Source: CAWBRT01 sp050015355 (GTDB lineage: Bacteria; Acidobacteriota; Terriglobia; Terriglobales; Acidobacteriaceae). From it: a stretch of DNA of 7,060 bases. Each line of letters opens with the position of its first letter. Positions within the stretch are counted from its first letter, which is position 1. The stretch is taken from assembly GCA_050015355.1 (NCBI GenBank), contig JBEKBO010000178.1, positions 1 through 7,060 of the forward strand, in the 5' to 3' direction. Of this stretch, positions 1-5,123 are shown one piece after another. The notes under the pieces were generated by a model, which was given only the letters and a program-made list of their open reading frames with translations, had not been told where the DNA came from and made no database searches. The position numbers were made by a program, and so were the translations under genes.

Positions 1-487
1 GGATGCGTGTACCCAGCAACGCCGTGAAGTCGTCGAGGCTGAGCAGAACCTCGTCGATGCGGTGCGATCTCAGTTCCGCAGGCACTTCGCTGTGCACCAC
101 CTGGTACTCGCCCACGTACACCTCGCGCCGCTGTGCATCGAGCGCAACAACCACGGAAGCCGTCTGCCGGGCAGCGGCGGCTGTGGCTGCCAACAGCGAA
201 ACCGCAACGATTGGCTTCCTCAGGGCTTCAGCCAATCCCTTCACGGTGGACAGGCCCACGCGCAGCCCGGTAAAAGATCCGGGACCGGAGGCGACGGCCA
301 GCAGATCGATCGCACTCTTAGCCAGAGACGCACCCGCCAGCAATGCCGATATCGCCGGAATGAGCTGCGCCGAGTAGGTCCCGCCCGCAATCGGCATGGA
401 GCCGAGCACCTCGAAGCCCTCCCCGCTGCCGCGGGCCAGGGCAACGCTGCCGTCACGGCCTGAAGTATCTATGCCAAGAATAACCAT
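1..487 (-). CDS. tsaB: TsaB, tRNA t6A biosynthesis protein (3' end missing, cut by window edge)
   Basis: Translating the minus strand from the ATG at 487 gives 162 codons open to the left edge, so the C-terminal third or so of a roughly 230-residue protein is outside. TsaB is the inactive ASKHA-fold partner of TsaD; with TsaE they transfer threonylcarbamoyl to A37 of ANN-decoding tRNAs in the cytoplasm. Seen: the N-terminal ILGIDTSG strand (residues 3-10), the hallmark GPGSFTGLRVG (68-78) followed by KGLAEAL and PIVAVSLL, and an ALDAQRREVYVG segment (115-126). All are typical of TsaB and not of TsaD, which carries metal-binding histidines absent here. The start lies 3 nt after the stop of the upstream meaB gene, so the two are almost certainly co-transcribed and translationally coupled; only a weak GAGG precedes the ATG. 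No defect is visible in the part present. Confidence 0.93.
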   Translation of the reverse strand, partial: MVILGIDTSGRDGSVALARGSGEGFEVLGSMPIAGGTYSAQLIPAISALLAGASLAKSAIDLLAVASGPGSFTGLRVGLSTVKGLAEALRKPIVAVSLLAATAAAARQTASVVVALDAQRREVYVGEYQVVHSEVPAELRSHRIDEVLLSLDDFTALLGTRI

Positions 488-490
488 GCC

Positions 491-1477
491 TCAGCCGAAC
501 CCAAATCTGCCGAGGATTTCCTCAAGCACCGTGTACGGGTCGCACTCGTGCGCCGCAATTCTCGCCGCCAGCTCTCGCCCCGCTGCCTCCGTCAGGTAGT
601 CGCGTCTGACGCGCTGCATCAGCGCGACTCGCAGCATCTCGACCAGGCGCACGCGCCAGCTCTCGATGCGACGGTGACGCCCTAGGCCAGACGTCTCCAG
701 AAACGCTTCATATTGCGCGATGGCGACCGCCAACTCGGAGATGCCGCGACCCTCGCTGGCAACGGTCTTGACAATCGGCGGCGTCCAACTCTCCATCGCC
801 GCGCCGTCCGCGCCAGTCGCGCCTCTGGGCGGAGCAGTCGACTGTAAAGCACGAACCTCGCGCTCGACCCGATCGGCGCCCTCGCGATCGCTCTTGTTGA
901 TGACGAAGATGTCGGCAATCTCCATGATTCCCGCCTTGATGGATTGCACATCGTCTCCCATGCCGGGTACCAGAATCACTAGCGTCACGTCGGCCAGGCG
1001 CACGATATCCACTTCATCCTGTCCCACGCCAACGGTCTCGATCAGCACGACGTCGCGCCCGCTGGCGTCGAGCACAGTGGCCACGTCCGCCGTGGTGCTG
1101 GCCAACCCACCGAGGGAGCCGCGGGTGGCCATGCTGCGAATGTAAATCCCCGGATCGGCGTGGTGCCGTTGCATGCGGATGCGGTCGCCCAGAATCGCGC
1201 CTCCCGTGAACGGGCTCGTCGGATCGACCGCGACAATGCCAACGCTCTGCTGACGCTTGCGATACTCGCGCGCCAACTGATCGGTGAGCGTGCTTTTTCC
1301 CGATCCTGGAGCACCCGTAAGGCCCACGACACGGGCACGCCCGCTGTAGGGAAAAAGCGCCCGCAGCAGCTCGTGCGACTCCTTCGTGCGGTCTTCGACG
1401 GCCGTGATCGCCCGGGCCAAGGCGCGCGGACTTCCCGCCCGAATTTCATTCACCCAGCTCGCAATCGAATCGCTCAC
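491..1477 (-). CDS. meaB: MeaB/ArgK-type G3E GTPase, chaperone of a B12-dependent acyl-CoA mutase
   Basis: This 328-residue cytoplasmic P-loop GTPase belongs to the MeaB (ArgK, human MMAA) family. The family loads and protects adenosylcobalamin in methylmalonyl-CoA mutase and related mutases; older annotations call it a LAO/AO transport ATPase. Seen: Walker A GAPGSGKS (55-62), the DPTSPF motif (85-90), the long RSMATRGSLGGLA segment (115-127), the switch ETVGVGQDE (147-155), and the guanine-specifying NKSD (194-197). A helical C-terminal part (about 245-328) matches the family's dimerisation region, and the length is normal. The start is GTG at 1477, chosen because AGGA (1486-1483 on the minus strand) lies 5 nt upstream and residue 1 fits the family N-terminus. 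tsaB follows after 3 nt. No mutase or cobalamin gene is in the window, so the client (methylmalonyl-, isobutyryl- or ethylmalonyl-CoA mutase) is unknown. Confidence 0.95.
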   Translation of the reverse strand: MSDSIASWVNEIRAGSPRALARAITAVEDRTKESHELLRALFPYSGRARVVGLTGAPGSGKSTLTDQLAREYRKRQQSVGIVAVDPTSPFTGGAILGDRIRMQRHHADPGIYIRSMATRGSLGGLASTTADVATVLDASGRDVVLIETVGVGQDEVDIVRLADVTLVILVPGMGDDVQSIKAGIMEIADIFVINKSDREGADRVEREVRALQSTAPPRGATGADGAAMESWTPPIVKTVASEGRGISELAVAIAQYEAFLETSGLGRHRRIESWRVRLVEMLRVALMQRVRRDYLTEAAGRELAARIAAHECDPYTVLEEILGRFGFG

Positions 1478-1664
1478 GGCAATCCTGATCAGTGTCGCGC
1501 TCTACCTTGGGCCTGTTAACACTGCAACGGGCGAAACGCTCACCGAGTTTCTTGAAGCCACGGCAAAGGGAAGTGTAGCAGTTCGCAACGCTGCATCGGC
1601 AACATAGCATCGCCGCCGATTTTCCCAGCAAAGCTGAGCTACCAATTCGTCGCTATTAGCATCT

Positions 1665-1680
1665 CTTATATGTGTATAAG
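1665..1680. promoter_or_regulatory. 16-bp palindrome, possible operator
   Basis: The sequence CTTATATGTGTATAAG has perfect 6-bp inverted arms (CTTATA / TATAAG) around TGTG. It is AT-rich in an otherwise GC-rich setting and sits about 120 bp upstream of the acyl-CoA dehydrogenase start and 190 bp upstream of the meaB start. The size and symmetry suit a dimeric repressor site (TetR, GntR or MarR type), but no regulator gene is nearby and no match to a named operator is claimed. The arm TATAAG also resembles a -10 box, without a good -35 at the right distance on either strand. Confidence 0.3.
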
Positions 1681-1691
1681 CCAAGTGGATG

Positions 1692-1721
1692 CCCACCCTT
1701 TCGGCGAAGCCAGAGGATGGG
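1692..1721. repeat. REP-like hairpin with CCCACCCTTT arm
   Basis: The left arm CCCACCCTTT (1692-1701) pairs with AGAGGATGGG (1712-1721) with one C-A mismatch and one G-T wobble, and an inner GGC/GCC stem closes a GAA loop (1703-1711). It has no following T-run, so it is not a typical intrinsic terminator. It lies inside a promoter-bearing divergent spacer. Its CCCACCCTT arm recurs at 3437-3445. I recall similar hairpins scattered through soil Acidobacteriota genomes; that is memory, not a search. Confidence 0.45.
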
Positions 1722-1788
1722 AAGTGAGCACGGGCTTGGCAACGTTCCGCCGTCGCCGCTGGCAGTAGCAATTTATTCAGAGTAGTTC

Positions 1789-1796
1789 AGGAGGAG
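1789..1796 (+). promoter_or_regulatory. Strong Shine-Dalgarno that fixes a TTG start
   Basis: AGGAGGAG ends 3 nt before the TTG at 1800 (the GGAGG core is 5 nt from it). There is no ATG or GTG near this position in the frame, and the residues that follow (DFQFTEEQQ) are the standard N-terminus of acyl-CoA dehydrogenases. The site therefore decides that translation begins at this TTG. Confidence 0.85.
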
Positions 1797-1799
1797 ACC

Positions 1800-2990
1800 T
1801 TGGATTTCCAGTTCACCGAAGAGCAGCAGCACCTCCGCCAAATGGTTCGCAAGTTCGCCGAGCGAGAAATCGCGCCGCACGTGATGGAGTGGGACGAAGC
1901 CGCGCATTTCCCGCTCGAGACGATCAAGGAACTCGGGCGGCTTGGGCTCATGGGAGCGATCTTCCCGGTCGAATACTGCGGCGCGGGCATGGGCTACACC
2001 GAATATGCCATGGCCATCGAGGAGCTTTCACGCGTCGACGGCTCGGTTGGCATCATCGTGGCCGCGCACACCTCTCTCTGCACCAACCACATCTTTGTCG
2101 CCGGCAACGAGGAGCAGAAGCGGAAGTACGTTCCCCGGCTGGCGAGCGGCGACTTCATCGGCGCCTGGGCGCTCACCGAGCCCGGCTCCGGCTCCGATGC
2201 CGGCGGCGCGCGCTGCTCGGCCGTGCGGGTGAAAGACAAGTGGGTGCTGAACGGAACCAAGACTTTCTGCACCAACGGCCACTACGCCGACGTGTGCGTG
2301 GTTCTCGCCGTCACCGACAAAACGACCCAAACTCACAGCCATCATGGCCTCTCGGCTTTCGTGGTCGAGAAGGGAACCCCCGGCTTCAAACTCGGCAAAA
2401 AGGAAAACAAGCTTGGACTGCGCGCCAGCGATACCGCTGAACTCATTTTCGAGGATTGCGAAGTTCCCGCCGAAAACCTGCTCGGGCACGAAGGCCACGG
2501 GTTCGTCGATGCCATGCGCATTCTCGACGGCGGCCGCATTTCGATAGCGGCGCTCGGACTCGGCATGGCCCAGGGCGCTTACGATTGCGCGCTGGCATAC
2601 TCAAAGCAGCGCAAGCAGTTCGGCAAAGCCATCAGTGAGTTTCAAGCCATCCAGTGGAAGCTGGCTGACATGGCAACCGAAATCGACGCCGCCCGCCTGC
2701 TCACCCTGCGCGCCGCGTGGATGAAAGATAACGGCATGAAAACCACCCTGGAGTCCGCCATGGCCAAGCTCTATAGCGGCGAAGTCGCCGTCAAGGCAGC
2801 CAACGAGTCGGTGCAGATCCATGGCGGCTACGGCTTCATTAAGGACTACCCGGCCGAGAAGTTTTATCGCGATTCCAAGCTCTGCACCATCGGCGAAGGC
2901 ACCAGCGAAATCCAGCGCATGGTCATTGCGCGCCAACTGCTGCGCGACGACCATGCGGTACGCAATGACCCTGCGACGAGAGCGGCGTGA
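1800..2990 (+). CDS. Acyl-CoA dehydrogenase, short/medium-chain type
   Basis: A complete 396-residue FAD flavoprotein that oxidises an acyl-CoA to the trans-2-enoyl-CoA and passes electrons to electron-transfer flavoprotein in the cytoplasm. Seen in order: helical N-terminal domain from FTEEQ (5-9); the FAD/substrate signature ALTEPGSGSD (124-133) at the start of the middle beta domain; LGLRASDTAEL (205-215); the C-terminal helical domain with RKQFGKAI (271-278), QIHGGYGF (339-346), and GEGTSEIQR (365-373), where E366 is at the usual catalytic-base position of the short-chain/butyryl class. Length is normal and no key residue is missing. Chain-length specificity cannot be fixed by eye; short-chain, branched-chain or glutaryl-like substrates are possible. 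It is divergent from meaB, which fits a shared role in branched-chain, propionate or fatty-acid catabolism. No etf or enoyl-CoA hydratase gene is in view. Confidence 0.95.
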   Translation: MDFQFTEEQQHLRQMVRKFAEREIAPHVMEWDEAAHFPLETIKELGRLGLMGAIFPVEYCGAGMGYTEYAMAIEELSRVDGSVGIIVAAHTSLCTNHIFVAGNEEQKRKYVPRLASGDFIGAWALTEPGSGSDAGGARCSAVRVKDKWVLNGTKTFCTNGHYADVCVVLAVTDKTTQTHSHHGLSAFVVEKGTPGFKLGKKENKLGLRASDTAELIFEDCEVPAENLLGHEGHGFVDAMRILDGGRISIAALGLGMAQGAYDCALAYSKQRKQFGKAISEFQAIQWKLADMATEIDAARLLTLRAAWMKDNGMKTTLESAMAKLYSGEVAVKAANESVQIHGGYGFIKDYPAEKFYRDSKLCTIGEGTSEIQRMVIARQLLRDDHAVRNDPATRAA

Positions 2991-3014
2991 GCTCACGGTC
3001 GCGTGAGCGAACAC

Positions 3015-3026
3015 CCCGCTAGCGGG
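3015..3026. terminator. Short GC palindrome between converging genes, possible weak terminator
   Basis: CCCGCTAGCGGG is a perfect 12-bp palindrome placed between the stop of the acyl-CoA dehydrogenase (2990) and the stop of the oppositely oriented monooxygenase-like gene (3027). As RNA it gives at best a 4-bp GC stem with a CTAG loop, followed on the plus strand by TTAGTTTG, not a clean T-run. The position suits a bidirectional terminator, but the stem is short. Confidence 0.25.
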
Positions 3027-3355
3027 TTAGTTTGAATTTGCACTCGCCTTGTGGGTCGATGCGATCTCATAATGTGCCGCTTTGGCATCGTGCCGGGACA
3101 AGTACTTGCGGCGCTCCTCGGGAACCACGGAAGTCTCGTAGTCCGCTCCCGCGAAGGCGCGAATCGCATCGATGGAATCCCATAACATGATTGTGATGAA
3201 CTCGACCTCGTCGCCGTGGTCTCTCCTGAGCAGGTAGCTGCTTTTGTAACCTTTTACTTTGCGCTGATGCCGGGCAGAAGCTCCGGCTTCAGCATGGCCT
3301 CATAAGCGTCGGCGTGCTCGGGCTTGGTGTATCCGTGCCAGATGCATGCGATCAC
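3027..3355 (-). pseudogene. Frameshifted small protein of the antibiotic biosynthesis monooxygenase (ABM) superfamily
   Basis: From GTG at 3355 the minus strand reads 33 residues beginning VIACIWHGYTKPEHADAY and ending LLPGISAK, then stops at TAA (3256-3254). The -1 frame continues in register as KVKGYKSSYLLRRDHGDEV, FITIMLWDSIDAIRAFAG, and RHDAKAAHYEI, ending at TAA 3029-3027. Joined, this gives about 109 residues with the order typical of small ABM-like dimeric alpha/beta-barrel proteins: an N-terminal strand with WHG, a central LLRR strand, then the FAG helix and a final HYEI strand. The start is convincing: AGGAGG (3365-3360) lies 4 nt before the GTG. The break lies around 3254-3275 and equals one missing base. 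It could be a true mutation, a sequencing error, or recoding. No specific activity can be assigned; many such proteins are uncharacterised. Confidence 0.72.
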
Positions 3356-3398
3356 GTGACCTCCTTTGAACTCGCCTAACTTAACGATACCTAGTGAA

Positions 3399-3530
3399 TG
3401 TCATGCTGAGCGTAGCGAAGCATCCCAGGTAACTGTCCCACCCTTGCCGCTTTGGGCTTTTTGATGAAATCCTTCGGCGGCGCATCAGCTCCACGCCGTG
3501 CAGGGATCCTTCGCTTCGCTCAGGATGACA
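3399..3530. repeat. 132-bp element bounded by 28-nt inverted repeats
   Basis: The left arm (3399-3426, starting TGTCATGCTGAGCG) and the reverse complement of the right arm (3503-3530, starting TGTCATCCTGAGCG) agree at 25 of 28 positions, with mismatches at arm positions 7, 15 and 23. About 76 bases separate them and contain no open frame of note; a CCCACCCTTGCCGC segment (3437-3450) shares CCCACCCTT with the hairpin at 1692. The element fills most of the gap between the threonine aldolase stop and the start of the monooxygenase-like gene. Arms of this GTCATCCTGAGCGAAGCG type are known to me as dispersed repeats in several bacterial groups including Acidobacteriota. It may be a non-autonomous mobile element or a REP pair, and could act as a transcription barrier. 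Confidence 0.75.
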
Positions 3531-3569
3531 TCCTGAAACATTGATTCGCTCGGACGCCGCCTCAACTCG

Positions 3570-4658
3570 CTACGCCGTTGCCCGCGCGGCACAGATCTGC
3601 TCGATAACCTGCAAAGCCCGTTCGCACTGCTTGCGGCTCACGTCCAGGTGAGTTACAAAGCGCATGGTTTGCGGGTTCACGCCGTTCGCCCTCACCCTGT
3701 GTTCGGCAAGTTTGCTGGAAAGCTCGGCCGAAGTCATTCCTGTGCCGGCGATATCGACGATCAGAATGTTGCTCTGAACCGTTCGCGGATCGATGGAAAT
3801 GCCCGCAATCCGTGCCAGCCCTTCCGCCAGAAAACGGGCGTTCTCGTGGTCTTGGTGCAATCGCTTCGGGCCCTCCTCCAGGGCGATGAGTCCCGCAGCC
3901 GCGAGAACACCGGCCTGCCGCATGCCTCCGCCCAACGCCTTGCGAACCGCGCGCGCTTCGGCAATGAACGCTTTGCTGCCAACCAGAAGCGAGCCTACGG
4001 GAGCCCCCAAGCCTTTGGAGAGGCAGAACATCACCGAATCGCACTTGGCCGTAAGTTGGTCCACCGGCACGCCAAGCGCGACCGAGGCATTGAAAATGCG
4101 CGCGCCGTCCAGGTGAACGGGAATTCCGGCCTGATGCGCGCCGTCGCAAATCTGGTCCATGACCGCCTGCGGCATCACCGCTCCTCCGGCCATGTTATGC
4201 GTGTTTTCCAGCGAAACCAGCCCGGTCTGCGCCAGGTAGTAGATTTTGGCCGAGAGCTTTGTCCGAACCAGGTCCCAGGTAAGAATGCCGTCCGGTGCGG
4301 CAACCGGACGCACCACGCAGCCGCTGAACCAGCTCAGCATTCCCATTTCGTAGTTGAAGACGTGACCGCGTTCTTCGCAGATGATCTCCTGTCCGGGCCG
4401 GGTGTGCAGCTTGATGGCGATGGCATTCCCCATGCTGCCACTGGGCACGAAGATTGCCGCCTCGCGCCCAAATACTTCGGCGGCCCGCGCCTCCAGCCGA
4501 TTGATCGTTGGGTCTTCACCATAAACGTCGTCGCCGACCTCGGCCTCGGCCATCGCTCGACGCATGGCTGCCGTGGGCAGAGTCACGGTGTCACTTCGCA
4601 AGTCCACCGGACGATCTTGTTCAGAGCTGAAATTCGAATTCGAGCAAGCTAGGGGCAT
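3570..4658 (-). CDS. ltaE: Low-specificity L-threonine aldolase (PLP-dependent)
   Basis: A complete 362-residue fold-type I PLP enzyme that cleaves L-threonine or L-allo-threonine to glycine and acetaldehyde in the cytoplasm. Seen: N-terminal VDLRSDTVTLPT (18-29), GDDVYGEDP (42-50), the conserved EERGHVFNYE region with H99, the cofactor-binding HLDGARIFNA (182-191) with D184 and R187, and SKGLGAPVGS (214-223) with the PLP lysine K215. A small C-terminal domain ends near FVTHLDVS (334-341). Length is usual or slightly long because about 17 residues precede the conserved start. I keep ATG 4658, with GGAG about 10 nt upstream; a GTG at residue 18 is the alternative but has no Shine-Dalgarno. It appears to be a single-gene unit: the next gene downstream on this strand is 214 nt away, beyond the inverted-repeat element. 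Specificity for L- over D-threonine is from family resemblance only. Confidence 0.95.
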   Translation of the reverse strand: MPLACSNSNFSSEQDRPVDLRSDTVTLPTAAMRRAMAEAEVGDDVYGEDPTINRLEARAAEVFGREAAIFVPSGSMGNAIAIKLHTRPGQEIICEERGHVFNYEMGMLSWFSGCVVRPVAAPDGILTWDLVRTKLSAKIYYLAQTGLVSLENTHNMAGGAVMPQAVMDQICDGAHQAGIPVHLDGARIFNASVALGVPVDQLTAKCDSVMFCLSKGLGAPVGSLLVGSKAFIAEARAVRKALGGGMRQAGVLAAAGLIALEEGPKRLHQDHENARFLAEGLARIAGISIDPRTVQSNILIVDIAGTGMTSAELSSKLAEHRVRANGVNPQTMRFVTHLDVSRKQCERALQVIEQICAARATA

Positions 4659-4916
4659 AAAACGAGTTCTCCGGAATGGTCAACTTTAGAGATGCATAAA
4701 AAATTCTATCCTAAAGGCAAAGACCCCCATCCAATCGGTAACTGAGCAGCCGCCGGTGGCAGCGGCCATTGTCGAATTTCAATGTGGGAATTATCTATTC
4801 GGAATGGGGAATAACCCGGCCTTGATGTGGTTTATTAACGACAGAAGCGGCGACGAACTACAGCCCCGGACAGAAACACGACCCGAGGACTCAAGTTCGA
4901 AACTCGGGGTGAGGAA
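4659..4916. other. Divergent intergenic region upstream of the threonine aldolase and a small CxxC protein
   Basis: These 258 bases separate two outward-facing genes. The part near the aldolase is AT-rich (about 4680-4712), with 6-bp inverted arms CTTTAG (4684-4689) and CTAAAG (4711-4716) and a TAGAAT hexamer on the minus strand that could be a -10, but no matching -35 was found. Toward the right, TTGTCG (4769-4774) and an AT-rich TTATCTAT (4791-4798) are spaced like a very poor plus-strand promoter. None of these is firm. Confidence 0.35.
4882..4908 (+). promoter_or_regulatory. Possible leader hairpin next to the ribosome binding site of the small CxxC gene
   Basis: CCCGAG (4882-4887) and CTCGGG (4903-4908) are exact inverted 6-mers around a 15-nt loop. 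The right arm runs directly into the purine-rich GGGGTGAGG that precedes the ATG at 4917, so if formed in RNA the stem would take up the first G residues of the ribosome binding region. Only the pairing is seen; a regulatory effect is a guess. Confidence 0.25.
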
Positions 4917-5123
4917 ATGACGATCCAGTGTGGTATCTGCGAACATAAGGGGGACCTTCGAGAGGCTCCCGCTTTTCTCTGTTTTAACTGTTGTGACGCC
5001 ATCCGGCGATTGGTTTGGATCAGCGAGCATACGCCAGCGCGGGCAGAGCATCACGAGCCGGGTCAGAACGCTGAGCGTGCCGGAGCGCGCTTGCCGAAGT
5101 CGGCAGTCCTGGGGAAACGTTAA
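4917..5123 (+). CDS. Small unrecognised protein with two CxxC pairs (possible zinc ribbon)
   Basis: A 68-residue open frame starting at ATG 4917, preceded by purine-rich GGGGTGAGGAA. I do not recognise the family. The N-terminal half looks like a real compact domain: CGIC (5-8) and CFNC (22-25), giving CxxC-x13-CxxC, followed by C26 and the helix-like DAIRRLVWI (27-35). This spacing is what a small zinc-binding ribbon or knuckle would need. The C-terminal half (about 36-68) is polar, alanine- and arginine-rich, and probably disordered. There is no signal peptide or membrane segment. Its TAA (5121-5123) overlaps the hemW stop on the other strand within the bases TTAA. Two overlapping frames (one on each strand) lack any motif, so this frame is the best candidate. 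Function unknown; a nucleic-acid-binding or metal-sensing role would be pure inference. Confidence 0.55.
   Translation: MTIQCGICEHKGDLREAPAFLCFNCCDAIRRLVWISEHTPARAEHHEPGQNAERAGARLPKSAVLGKR

Larger units (their letters stand above)
1478..1799. other. Divergent intergenic region between meaB and the acyl-CoA dehydrogenase
   Basis: These 322 bases must hold the promoters of meaB-tsaB (leftward) and of the acyl-CoA dehydrogenase (rightward). The readable structure is a 16-bp palindrome at 1665-1680, a hairpin at 1692-1721, and the dehydrogenase ribosome binding site at 1789-1796. I could not find a -35/-10 pair close enough to consensus to name either promoter. An 89-codon open frame on the minus strand (1502-1771) has no recognisable protein character and runs through the hairpin, so I do not call it a gene. 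Confidence 0.6.

Noticed and set aside
1475..1530. meaB promoter on the minus strand (TTGCAG, 17-nt spacer, TAGAGC)
   Set aside because: Each hexamer matches consensus at only three of six positions, which is expected by chance.
1502..1771. 89-codon minus-strand frame in the meaB/acyl-CoA dehydrogenase spacer
   Set aside because: No motif, composition unlike the neighbours, passes through a hairpin repeat, and overlaps the area needed for promoters.
2028..2498. 156-codon minus-strand frame inside the acyl-CoA dehydrogenase
   Set aside because: It lies wholly opposite the signature motifs of the dehydrogenase, with no start signal or recognisable motif.
3648..4652. 334-codon open frame on the plus strand opposite the threonine aldolase
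   Set aside because: It is the antisense of a clear aldolase with all PLP motifs; its translation has no domain-like pattern and is rich in His/Arg as expected from antisense GC-rich codons.
4749..4766. GCCGC/GCGGC inverted repeat upstream of the small CxxC gene
   Set aside because: Five-bp arms in GC-rich DNA with an 8-nt loop and no T-run; not distinguishable from chance.
4835..4910. Possible tRNA because of a T-loop-like GTTCGAAAC at 4895-4903
   Set aside because: The T-stem has a mismatch, and no acceptor stem, anticodon arm or D-arm can be placed at the right spacing.
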